DNA from: CAIKNB01 sp964415965
GTDB lineage: Bacteria > Patescibacteriota > Patescibacteriia > 2-12-FULL-60-25
Assembly (NCBI GenBank): GCA_964415965.1
Contig: CAYQCK010000001.1
Span: 372,001 to 436,000, forward strand
Reading direction: 5' to 3'
DNA length: 64,000 nt
The position numbers and the translations under genes are program-made. The notes under the pieces were generated by a model, which made no database searches, was not told the DNA's origin, and saw only the letters and a program-made list of their open reading frames with translations. Of the stretch, positions 1 through 6,706 are shown piece after piece (the first letter of the stretch is position 1; each line of letters begins with the position of its first letter).

Positions 1-737
1 ATGCCGCGACGCGCGGCGTGATCGACCGCGTCAATTCCACCGTCTACCTCAAGACCGAGGCGCGCGACATCCAGGCGGCCTCGTTCTCGAACGTCCGCTA
101 CCTGACGCTCGGCAGCGAAGTCTGGTCTGAATTGCGGCCGGGGGAGATGGCGCCGCTGGTGGTGTTGAACCTCGGCGGCCGGGTCGCCGGCGACGGTCCG
201 GTCCCGAGCGAGATCGCGGCGCGCCGTATCGTCTTGAGCGGCCAGGCCGGGGCCAATGACCGCGGCGGCGGGGTCTGGGACGCCGGCGGCCAGCTGGTCG
301 GGGTCGTCGAGAGCAAGGCCGGTTCCCCCCTGCGCATCATCCCTTCGACCAGCCTCGCGTCATCCCTGGCGTCGTTGCTCCAGACCGGCGAGATCCGGCA
401 CGCCACCCTGGGCGTCCGCGCCTTGGATCTCGGTGTGCTGCGCTTGGGCGGCGATCGCGCCGGCTTGCCGGCGGACGGTGCGCTCATCCGCGACGACAAG
501 GCTGCGGCCAAGCCCGGCGTCGCCAAGGATTCCCCGGCGGCCAAGGCCAAGCTCAAATCCGGCGACGTGATTCTGAAGGTCGAACGTGATATCCTTGATG
601 GGACAGGCGATCTCGGCGAGATACTTTCCGAGTACCAGCCCGGATCGACCGTCACCCTGCGCGTCCTGCGCGACCAAACCGACACCGACGTCCAGGTGCA
701 GCTCGGTTCGGCCGTGACCAGCGAAGCGCTCAAGTGA
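1..737 (+). CDS. HtrA/DegP-like S1C protease homologue with PDZ domain, 5' truncated
   Basis: The reading frame is already open at the window edge, so the N-terminus is missing; the GTG at 18 is only the first in-frame start codon. The first half matches the second trypsin-like barrel of HtrA proteases, including the strand after the active site (GGQLVGVVES) and an IPS segment. The C-terminal third is a PDZ domain with a clear AKLKSGDVILKV core. Where HtrA proteins carry GNSGG, this one reads NDRGG, so the nucleophilic serine seems to be arginine. If the alignment is right, the protein is a non-proteolytic, peptide-binding envelope protein. The His and Asp of the triad lie outside the window. 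The Wzz-like gene follows two bases later, suggesting an operon. Confidence 0.75.
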   Translation, partial: AATRGVIDRVNSTVYLKTEARDIQAASFSNVRYLTLGSEVWSELRPGEMAPLVVLNLGGRVAGDGPVPSEIAARRIVLSGQAGANDRGGGVWDAGGQLVGVVESKAGSPLRIIPSTSLASSLASLLQTGEIRHATLGVRALDLGVLRLGGDRAGLPADGALIRDDKAAAKPGVAKDSPAAKAKLKSGDVILKVERDILDGTGDLGEILSEYQPGSTVTLRVLRDQTDTDVQVQLGSAVTSEALK

Positions 738-739
738 TT

Positions 740-1348
740 ATGCCGACCCAAAACTATGTCCGGCTGCTCGCCCGCGCCTGGAAAGCCATCGCGCTTTTGA
801 CGCTCCTCGGGGCGCTGTTGGGCCTGGGCGCGTCCTTCATCCAGCCGTTGCGCTATTCCTCGACCGAACGCGTCCTCATCACCCAGACGAACGCCACAGG
901 GCTCGATCCGTACACGGCCATCAAATCCACCGAACGCATCGCCCAGAACTTGTCCGAGATAATCTACACCTCGAGCTTCTTCAACGCCGTGATGGCCAAG
1001 GCGCAGATCGACGCCAGCTATTTCCCGACCGACGAGATCGACAAACGCAAGAAGTGGCAGCAGACCATCGAGACCGAAGTCGTGCCCGACACCGGCGTGG
1101 TCAGCATCATCGCATACCATCCCAACCGCGACAGCGCGACCGAACTCGCGGTGCGCGTGGCCCAGGAACTCCAGACCGTGACCCCGACCTATTTCGGCTA
1201 TTCGGTCCGCGTCCAGATCATCGACGACCCGCTGCCCTCGCGCTGGTTCGCCAAGCCGGACTTCCTCCGCAACATCCTGGCCGGCGCCGCCATCGGCTTC
1301 CTCCTCGGCACGGCATGGGTCCTGGGAAAAGTCAAAAGCGTTGCATAG
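740..1348 (+). CDS. Wzz-like polysaccharide chain-length determinant / co-polymerase
   Basis: About 202 residues with one membrane helix near residues 15-33, an extracytoplasmic middle, and a second helix near the C-terminus (residues 175-195) preceded by a proline-containing stretch (DDPLPSRWFAKP). This is the topology of Wzz/PCP proteins that set polysaccharide chain length. No tyrosine-kinase domain is attached. A GTG at 734 overlaps the upstream stop; the ATG at 740 gives the more natural start (MPTQNYVRLLARAW). Likely co-transcribed with the upstream HtrA-like gene. No glycosyltransferase is visible nearby, so the polysaccharide is unknown. Confidence 0.72.
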   Translation: MPTQNYVRLLARAWKAIALLTLLGALLGLGASFIQPLRYSSTERVLITQTNATGLDPYTAIKSTERIAQNLSEIIYTSSFFNAVMAKAQIDASYFPTDEIDKRKKWQQTIETEVVPDTGVVSIIAYHPNRDSATELAVRVAQELQTVTPTYFGYSVRVQIIDDPLPSRWFAKPDFLRNILAGAAIGFLLGTAWVLGKVKSVA

Positions 1349-1368
1349 TCAAAAAATTCGATTACGAC

Positions 1369-1391
1369 AAACGGGCGGAATCGCCCGTTTT
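1369..1391 (+). terminator. Rho-independent terminator after the Wzz-like gene
   Basis: Perfect stem of nine pairs (1369-1377 with 1382-1390) around a GAAT loop, with A residues before it and a T run after it, so it could work in both directions. It lies 20 nt after the Wzz-like stop codon. Confidence 0.8.
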
Positions 1392-1432
1392 AAGTTCCGA
1401 ATAACGTCTCGTTTCGCAAGTGACAAGGGGGA

Positions 1433-1571
1433 CCGGGGGTCCATGCTAAGCGTGGCGCGCAGGATAACAGACGTCGGCGACACCGAGAGCGCATCATGGA
1501 CCCCCGGAACTTTTGCTACTTTTGGTTACAAAAGTAGATAGAAGGCTTTGGTTGCTTTCGGTTATGAAAGT
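1433..1571. repeat. Inverted repeat and two hairpins in a gene-free spacer
   Basis: The 321-base spacer 1349-1669 has no convincing gene. It contains a perfect 13-bp inverted repeat (1433-1445 and 1495-1507) enclosing 49 bases, then a 9-bp hairpin (1516-1524 / 1529-1537, loop GTTA) and a weaker one (1556-1571, CTTTC/GAAAG). The repeated GGTTA in both loops suggests a dispersed repeat family. The enclosed 49 bases show no obvious promoter or reading frame. Confidence 0.6.
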
Positions 1572-1590
1572 GACATCTAGGTCTTCTCCC

Positions 1591-1619
1591 TTGACAAAGC
1601 GCCAATTTTGGCGTATGTT
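1591..1619 (+). promoter_or_regulatory. Strong sigma70-type promoter
   Basis: TTGACA (1591-1596), 17-base spacer, TATGTT (1614-1619). It drives the lipoprotein gene starting at 1670, whose AAGGAG ribosome site lies at 1656-1661. Confidence 0.85.
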
Positions 1620-1669
1620 CGACAGTCCTTTTCGCATCCGAACTTCCAATCCCGCAAGGAGAATGTGCC

Positions 1670-2158
1670 ATGTTGAGACTGCGCTTGTCCCTTCTGTTCA
1701 TCGCACTGTCCCTGCTTTCAGGTTGTACCATCATGCTCAACCCGGAGAACGGGGGAGCGGCGTTCCCGTCGAACGGCGCGGTGGCAGCATCCGAGCCGAG
1801 CACGGTCGCGCCCGTGGGCGAACCCGCAGTTCCAGCCGCGGAGAATCCGCCGACGGTCGGCATCAGCCTGCCGCCCGTCGTTAGGCTCCGGCCTGATCTG
1901 CGCCCGCTGCCGGTTGTGACGACTGACCCGCCGAAGGTCTCTGACCCGCCGGTCCGGCAAGTCGCGCGCCCGGGCGAGCAGGTCGAACCGGTCCAGGTCT
2001 GCCGCAACTGCGTCAAGCGCGACCCGCCGCGCGTCTCCGTCCCGAAGCAGCGGCCGCCCAAGGCTGTCCAGCAGCCAGGCAAGCGCAATCCGCCGCGTCC
2101 GCCGACCAAATCCGTACTAGGCGGCATTTGGACGCCTACCCGGTTGGCGAGCAGGTGA
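1670..2158 (+). CDS. Proline-rich lipoprotein, unknown function
   Basis: 162 residues. Residues 1-18 are a lipoprotein signal peptide ending in the lipobox LSGC, so Cys19 should be lipidated. The rest is low-complexity Pro/Val/Arg-rich sequence (PPVVRLRPDLRPLPVV, later PPRPPTK) with a single CRNC pair. It looks like an extended, cell-wall-spanning or disordered spacer with no recognised domain. The start is fixed by AAGGAG nine bases upstream and by the strong promoter at 1591. It is monocistronic, with a hairpin following the stop. Confidence 0.72.
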   Translation: MLRLRLSLLFIALSLLSGCTIMLNPENGGAAFPSNGAVAASEPSTVAPVGEPAVPAAENPPTVGISLPPVVRLRPDLRPLPVVTTDPPKVSDPPVRQVARPGEQVEPVQVCRNCVKRDPPRVSVPKQRPPKAVQQPGKRNPPRPPTKSVLGGIWTPTRLASR

Positions 2159-2178
2159 TGGTGGAATCGGCTAAACCC

Positions 2179-2220
2179 GCCCCGGTCCGGAAAATCTCTC
2201 CGGCCGGGGCATTACTCTTT
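2179..2220 (+). terminator. Probable terminator after the proline-rich lipoprotein
   Basis: GC-rich stem (GCCCCGG with CCGGGGC) around a short loop, followed by a T-rich tract. The tail is imperfect (ATTACTCTTT). Confidence 0.6.
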
Positions 2221-2272
2221 ATTTGCCTAAAATAGGGGCTTAAATTAGCCAAAAAAATAGCCCATTCCAGCC

Positions 2273-2301
2273 TTGACAAAATTGGCTGGTTGTGATAAGT
2301 T
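2273..2301 (+). promoter_or_regulatory. Sigma70-type promoter for the three-gene exported-protein operon
   Basis: TTGACA (2273-2278), 17-base spacer, TAAGTT (2296-2301) preceded by TGA, i.e. an extended -10. The first start codon is about 250 bases downstream, leaving a long untranslated leader. Confidence 0.75.
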
Positions 2302-2362
2302 GCTATGTTCATTGATTGTGTGTAAAAGCAGTCAAGACGGGCGTTGAAGCCGTTCTGGGCCG

Positions 2363-2455
2363 GTTTGGGAGCCTTCCTCCTCTCCCAAACGCAGGCACAG
2401 GACGGCTCCAGGGCCCGTTGCCTTGGATGCCTTCCGGACTAAGCCGGAGGCAACG
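2363..2455 (+). promoter_or_regulatory. Structured 5' leader with two stable hairpins
   Basis: Hairpin A pairs 2363-2371 with 2382-2390 (nine perfect pairs, pyrimidine loop). Hairpin B pairs 2416-2423 with 2448-2455 (eight pairs) and holds an inner CCGG/CCGG stem. Both lie between the promoter at 2273 and the start codon at 2551, so they would be in the 5' UTR. No known riboswitch class was recognised and no terminator-like T run follows; a role in mRNA stability or translation control is inference. Confidence 0.5.
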
Positions 2456-2550
2456 GACCTTACACATGAGCTAGAAGACAGAGAACCAACCCGACGCGTT
2501 CGGGGCTCACCAACGGTGCGGCCCCGACGGCCGCGAACAAGGAGTCGCGC

Positions 2551-3801
2551 ATGATCAAGACAGTCGTTGCACTCGCTTCCGCAGCAGGGCTTGCCCTTCT
2601 CTCGAATGTGGCCGCGGCCCAGAACCCGGGTGCCAATCTCGGCGCCCAGGTCACGACCGACGCCGGCGTTGCCTGCCAGGGTGACGCGACCTGCATCGCT
2701 GAACTCCAGCGCTGCCTGGCCGACCTCCGCACGGCGACCGAGACGTCGAAGGACGCCCTCGAGAAGCTGAACCGATGCGAATCCGTGAAGGCGAAGCCCA
2801 AGCCGGTTCCGCCTCCGGCCGCGCCCGTATGCAGCGGTCCGTACATGAACAAGTCGGACTGCACCTGCAGGCTGGAAGTCGACGGGAGCGGGGAGAAGAA
2901 CCCGCGCCTAGAGCGCGTCCGCCAGTTCGGCACCGGCGCAGTCATCTGCGTCTCGCAGGACGACCTGCGCCCGATGGTCATCGAGATGCGGCGCCAGATC
3001 GAGGCCATCCAGGGCAAGGTCCAGGGCTGGGATGACGCCAAGCGCAAGGTCGACTTGCTGCTCACGCTCGTCTCGAACGGGGAACCCGAAGCCTTCGCCA
3101 CGCAGTGGACCGAGCTCTTGAGCTGGTACGCCGGGGCGAAGCAGGCGATCGCCGACCTCCAGAAGAACGTCGGCATCCTCATCCAGAACGACACCACGAC
3201 GCAGCAGTCGCTGAGCGCGCTCTGCCCGCCCCTCGAGGACCGGCCGCAGGCCACGATGGTCGAGCGCTGCGACGCCGCATCCCGCAAGGGCAGCGGCACG
3301 AAGGTGGAGTTCGAGGCTTCGGCCGGCATCATGGGCGGCCATCGTCCCGGCTCCGGCGGCTACTGGGCGCCCGTGGCCCGCGCCGGATTCGCCTACCACA
3401 TCCCCAACAGCCAGTGGGCACTGGTGGCGAATGGCCTGGTCAGCTACGTCCAGGACCAGGACACCGGTCGTCAGATCGGGCTCGGCGGCGAGGGCGGCGT
3501 GAGGTACCACTTCACCAAGGACAAGCGCTCCAGCCTCGACCTCTTGGCCTACGGGATGCAGGTCTACTCGACGCACGGCGCCGGACACCAGGGTATGCCC
3601 GACAAGGGCATGGGCTACGATGTCGGCGGCCGTCTCCGCCCCCGCTACTGCTTCACCGAAGGGTTCTGCATCGGCGGCGACGTCGGTGTCGGCTACACCC
3701 CCCGCAACAACTCCTTCCCCTCGGCCTACAAGATGGATGCCCATTCCGGCGCGACCTTCAGCATCGGCATCGGGCTCTCCGGCCGCATCCTCCTCTTCTA
3801 G
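2551..3801 (+). CDS. Exported protein with coiled-coil middle and beta-barrel-like C-terminus
   Basis: 416 residues. Signal peptide residues 1-23 (cleavage near VAAAQ), then a Cys-containing region (CQGDATCIAELQRC) and a Pro-rich linker. A helical, coiled-coil-like segment follows at about residues 125-245. The last 160 residues form alternating polar/hydrophobic strands rich in Gly and aromatics, ending GLSGRILLF. A terminal Phe after a beta strand is the hallmark of outer-membrane barrels, which CPR bacteria are not expected to have. AAGGAG precedes the ATG. First gene of a set with the lipoproteins at 3919 and 4388. No named family recognised. Confidence 0.7.
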   Translation: MIKTVVALASAAGLALLSNVAAAQNPGANLGAQVTTDAGVACQGDATCIAELQRCLADLRTATETSKDALEKLNRCESVKAKPKPVPPPAAPVCSGPYMNKSDCTCRLEVDGSGEKNPRLERVRQFGTGAVICVSQDDLRPMVIEMRRQIEAIQGKVQGWDDAKRKVDLLLTLVSNGEPEAFATQWTELLSWYAGAKQAIADLQKNVGILIQNDTTTQQSLSALCPPLEDRPQATMVERCDAASRKGSGTKVEFEASAGIMGGHRPGSGGYWAPVARAGFAYHIPNSQWALVANGLVSYVQDQDTGRQIGLGGEGGVRYHFTKDKRSSLDLLAYGMQVYSTHGAGHQGMPDKGMGYDVGGRLRPRYCFTEGFCIGGDVGVGYTPRNNSFPSAYKMDAHSGATFSIGIGLSGRILLF

Positions 3802-3814
3802 CTCCTACCGATTT

Positions 3815-3870
3815 CCCGTCAGCATCTCCGCTGGCGGGCTCCCTCGAGGCGACGACTCGTTCGCCGCCTC
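3815..3870 (+). other. Two intergenic hairpins inside the operon
   Basis: 3815-3823 pairs with 3830-3838 (nine pairs including one G-U) and 3846-3851 pairs with 3865-3870. Neither has a T run, so mRNA processing or stabilising structures are more likely than terminators. Confidence 0.45.
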
Positions 3871-3918
3871 AAGGAAGGAAGACCCGGAAACTCAGGGCGC
3901 TGCCCTGTGGAGGAATGG

Positions 3919-4317
3919 ATGAAGATCGGCAAGTACGCACCTTTGATGTTGCTCGTCATCGCAGGCTGCAGCGGCAAGTCCTGCGGCGGTTGCGGGTCGG
4001 CGGATTCGTCCACGCCCCAGCCCCCGGCGCCGCTCCAGACCGTGGATTGCCAGACGTTCCTCAAGCCCTGTCTCGAGGCCGTCCGCAACACGGAAGGCAA
4101 CCTGGCGGCAGTCAACGCCGTCCGCGACAAGTGCACGATGCTGGAGAAGAAGGCGTTCGCCTTCGACCCCAAGGATCTGGCCGCCATCCGCGAGATGGGC
4201 AAGGACGGAACCAAGGTCGCCAGCGAGCTCAGGGCTTGCGAGGACATCAGGTCCCGCGGCCTCCAGCTCATGCAGCAGGCGGTCAAGGAACTTGGCCCCT
4301 GCTACCCCGACAAGTAG
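3919..4317 (+). CDS. Small cysteine-rich lipoprotein
   Basis: 132 residues from the ATG at 3919. A GTG at 3907 is in frame, but GGAGG at 3910-3914 places the start at 3919. The signal peptide ends in IAGC, giving a lipidated Cys. A Cys/Gly cluster follows directly (KSCGGCG), then a Pro-rich linker and a mostly helical domain with five spaced cysteines (DCQTFLKPC, DKCTM, RACEDI, GPCYPDK) that could form disulfides. No family recognised. Same direction as its neighbours, with hairpin-containing spacers on both sides. Confidence 0.7.
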   Translation: MKIGKYAPLMLLVIAGCSGKSCGGCGSADSSTPQPPAPLQTVDCQTFLKPCLEAVRNTEGNLAAVNAVRDKCTMLEKKAFAFDPKDLAAIREMGKDGTKVASELRACEDIRSRGLQLMQQAVKELGPCYPDK

Positions 4318-4342
4318 TACTTTCGACAACAACCGCCCACAG

Positions 4343-4365
4343 GGCGGAGAACAACACTCTCCGCC
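4343..4365 (+). other. Intergenic hairpin
   Basis: Eight perfect pairs (4343-4350 with 4358-4365) just before the ribosome site of the next lipoprotein gene. No T run follows. Confidence 0.45.
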
Positions 4366-4387
4366 ATCGGCGGGAAAGGATTTCCAG

Positions 4388-5326
4388 ATGAACATGAACG
4401 CCTCCAAGACCGGTATCGCTCTCATCTTCGCAGCTCTCGCCAGTGCCTGTTCCGATCAGGAGCCGTACGACAACAGCGCCTGCGTCAACGGCGGGTGCGC
4501 GACGGGCGGTCAGGCCGGCAGCGGCCAGCAGCCCCCGGCCCCTTGCCCCTCGGTCGGCTCGGCTTGCACGGGCGAAGGTTCGACCTGCGCCCCGGACAAC
4601 CTGACCTGCCACTGCGGATTCTGGGTCGTCACGGGCAGCGATGCCTGCAAGGCCAAGTGCTCTGATGGCCAGCCGACGCCTCCCGCGACCTGCGTCCCGG
4701 GCTACGCCTGCAGCCAGCCTGGCTGGACCTGCACCGGCGGCAGCGGCACGTTGGAGTGCTACTGCGGGTTCTGGGCCACGGATGCCATGAAGGACAAGTA
4801 CTCCTGCGGCAACCAGAACGGCACCGGCGGCTCGGGTGGTTCCAACACCAACCCCGGCACCGGCGGCAGCGGCAACACGGGCAACACCGGCGGCTACGGC
4901 CCCGGCACCGAGACCTACGAGGTCCGCATCGTGGTGAACGCCCCCGGCGCCGATCACGTGTGGTGCGAAGACGCCATGACCTCGCCCGGCGTCGACGGCG
5001 CCACGGCCCAGTTCTACGAGCCGTGGGACACCATGATGGACTCGGCGAACAAGGCGTGCGACGTCTGGCCGAACAACGACCACAAGGCGTTCGACTGCAC
5101 ACGCCGCGTCTCCAAGGGGCTGGCCCTCCAGTTCCAGTGCTACATCGAGACCGGCATGGCGCCTCCCGGCGACCAGCTGCGCTACACCTGCGCTTGGCCG
5201 ACCCAGCTGGTGTACTCCGGCGAGTCGTTCGCCACGTACATCGACGGCCAGCTCGTGCCGAGCGTGTCCATGGTCGACAACCCCGCTCCGAACCCGGGGT
5301 TCTACAACTGCAAGGTGCAGAAGTAG
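4388..5326 (+). CDS. Cysteine-rich lipoprotein with Gly-Thr linker (QEPYD paralogue 1)
   Basis: 312 residues from the ATG at 4388, preceded by AAAGGA. Signal peptide with lipobox ASAC; the mature protein begins CSDQEPYD. Two cysteine-rich modules follow (CHCGFWV and CYCGFWA, about 60 residues apart), then a Gly/Thr/Asn linker (GTGGSGGSNTNPGTGG). The C-terminal domain of about 140 residues (TYEVRIVVNAPGADHVWCED onward) has six cysteines. It shares the ACxDQEPYD start and the glycine-linker design with the protein at 5509, so the two are paralogues by N-terminal architecture. The style resembles Myxococcota surface lipoproteins. Function unknown. Confidence 0.72.
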   Translation: MNMNASKTGIALIFAALASACSDQEPYDNSACVNGGCATGGQAGSGQQPPAPCPSVGSACTGEGSTCAPDNLTCHCGFWVVTGSDACKAKCSDGQPTPPATCVPGYACSQPGWTCTGGSGTLECYCGFWATDAMKDKYSCGNQNGTGGSGGSNTNPGTGGSGNTGNTGGYGPGTETYEVRIVVNAPGADHVWCEDAMTSPGVDGATAQFYEPWDTMMDSANKACDVWPNNDHKAFDCTRRVSKGLALQFQCYIETGMAPPGDQLRYTCAWPTQLVYSGESFATYIDGQLVPSVSMVDNPAPNPGFYNCKVQK

Positions 5327-5344
5327 ACAGTCGGTTCGCTCCAG

Positions 5345-5379
5345 CCCCCTCCCTGCGACTCGCAGGCGAGGGGGTTTTT
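5345..5379 (+). terminator. Rho-independent terminator closing the three-gene operon
   Basis: Long GC-rich stem (CCCCCTC with GAGGGGG plus an inner stem) directly followed by TTTTT, starting 19 bases after the stop codon. Confidence 0.88.
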
Positions 5380-5395
5380 CTTTCCTGTAACGCGC

Positions 5396-5424
5396 TTGAC
5401 ACGGTCACCTGTATATGGTTAGGT
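5396..5424 (+). promoter_or_regulatory. Possible promoter for the QEPYD paralogue 2 gene
   Basis: TTGACA at 5396-5401 followed, 17 bases later, by a poor -10 (TTAGGT). Alternative TA-rich hexamers lie inside the spacer, so the exact -10 is uncertain. Confidence 0.45.
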
Positions 5425-5508
5425 GTCACATTCCCAGAATCGGTTCTTGCAGGGCTGGGAAAAGCCCTTTACACAGAGAAAAAACCCAGAAAATGGGAGG
5501 AGAATACG

Positions 5509-6420
5509 ATGGAACACTTGAGGCCGAAGGCTCTAGCGTTCGTCATGTCCCTGTTCGCGCTGGGCGCAACGGCCTGCGACGATCAGGAGCCCTATGACCA
5601 CACCTGGATGATGTACGGCACCCCCAACGGGACCGGAGGCAGCCAGGTCGGCGGTGCCGGCGGACAGGCGGGTGAAGCCGGTCAGGCCGGCGCTGGCGGA
5701 CAAGCCGGTGTCGGAGGATCTGCTGGCAACGGCGGAACCGGCGGTGCCGGCGGACATGGCGGCGGACCCCAGATCTGCGACCCGCAGGGACAGCCCGGCC
5801 AATGCCTGAGATGGTCCGGATGCTTCGGCCACGCCAAGTGCCTGCCCGACGGCAGCAACTGGGGGGCCTGCGAAGCCGATCCGGAAGTCTGCGGCGACGA
5901 AGTCGACAACGATTGCGACGGCAAGGTCGACGAAGATTGCCCGCTCGGCTGCACGGCCAACCAGGTCGGACGCACCGTCCACTACCGCTACACCATGCCG
6001 GGCGGCATCATCGCCAACCACGTCACGGTTTTCGACGAGGCTGACGACGCGCAAGGCACGCCGGTCGCGCGCCCCGAGGCGTGCGGCGACACCTGGTACG
6101 ATCAGGCTTACGCCTGGGGCGCCGGTTGGGACTGCAATTGTCCGGAGGTCTGTTACGCCACGGACCAGTCCACGGTCGAATGCGTCGTCCATCGGCCGGC
6201 CGGTTCGACGCTGCGCATCAACCCGTACGCGGTGTACGTGCCGCCGAACGACACGACTCCCGGACCCGACTCCCTCTGGGCTTGCCAGGACGACAAGTTC
6301 CATGTCCTGGGGACCTTCGAGGTCTGGGTCGACAACCAGCCCTACAACGCCTTGCCGGAAGTCTGGCCTGGCGTCGGCGCCGGCAAGCCCCCGGCCTGCC
6401 GCTGGGTCGTCCATCTCTGA
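5509..6420 (+). CDS. Glycine-rich lipoprotein with MopE-like metal-binding motif (QEPYD paralogue 2)
   Basis: 303 residues. GGGAGGAG precedes the ATG. Lipobox GATAC; the mature protein begins CDDQEPYD, matching the protein at 4388. Residues about 40-85 are a Gly/Ala repeat (GGAGGQAGEAGQAGAGG). A short Cys module follows, containing VCGDEVDNDCDGKVDEDC, the Asp-rich motif of the MopE/PF11617 type seen in Myxococcota and other secreted proteins and thought to bind metal. The C-terminal 170 residues are a Cys-containing globular domain of unknown type ending CRWVVHL. Monocistronic, flanked by terminators. Confidence 0.75.
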   Translation: MEHLRPKALAFVMSLFALGATACDDQEPYDHTWMMYGTPNGTGGSQVGGAGGQAGEAGQAGAGGQAGVGGSAGNGGTGGAGGHGGGPQICDPQGQPGQCLRWSGCFGHAKCLPDGSNWGACEADPEVCGDEVDNDCDGKVDEDCPLGCTANQVGRTVHYRYTMPGGIIANHVTVFDEADDAQGTPVARPEACGDTWYDQAYAWGAGWDCNCPEVCYATDQSTVECVVHRPAGSTLRINPYAVYVPPNDTTPGPDSLWACQDDKFHVLGTFEVWVDNQPYNALPEVWPGVGAGKPPACRWVVHL

Positions 6421-6459
6421 ACTCGCGGCGGGGGACCACTCCTCGGTCCTGCCCGTCTT

Positions 6460-6494
6460 GCGCCCCTCAACTCACGTTGAAGGGGCGCTTTTTT
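6460..6494 (+). terminator. Rho-independent terminator
   Basis: Stem GCGCCCCT/AGGGGCGC extended by CAAC/GTTG, followed by six T residues. Confidence 0.85.
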
Positions 6495-6497
6495 GTT

Positions 6498-6653
6498 TTG
6501 ACACCCCGGGCGAGTCGCGTTCAGCGCGACGAGACCCGGGGACTTCGTCCCAGATCCCGGCTCGCGCTCGGCGGCCTCGCTTGGCCGGGATGTCGGCGAG
6601 CGTGGAGCAAGCAATGATTGACACCCCGGGCGAGGCAGCGCCGAGACCCGGGG
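6498..6653. repeat. Cluster of palindromic repeats, two copies of one unit
   Basis: Two directly repeated units begin with the same 17 bases (TTGACACCCCGGGCGAG at 6498-6514 and 6618-6634) and end with GAGACCCGGGG (6531-6541 and 6643-6653). Each folds through CCCCGGG/CCCGGGG. Between them lies another palindrome (6554-6561 with 6584-6591, ATCCCGGC/GCCGGGAT). No gene fits here. This looks like a dispersed repeat family of the genome. Confidence 0.65.
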
Positions 6654-6690
6654 TCTCCCTCCGACTCCTTTCTTCCAATTGCTTTCTTCA

Positions 6691-6699
6691 TGCTATACT
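6691..6699 (+). promoter_or_regulatory. Extended -10 promoter of holB
   Basis: TGC-TATACT ends seven bases before the holB ATG, placing the expected transcription start at or next to the start codon. No Shine-Dalgarno sequence is present, so the message is probably leaderless. Confidence 0.7.
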
Positions 6700-6706
6700 T
6701 TTGTCC

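Noticed and set aside
1435..1505. Insertion sequence bounded by the 13-bp inverted repeat
   Set aside because: Only 49 bases lie between the arms; there is no transposase and no target-site duplication.
6498..6653. CRISPR array
   Set aside because: Only two repeat units with unequal, palindromic interior; no regular spacers and no cas genes anywhere in the window.
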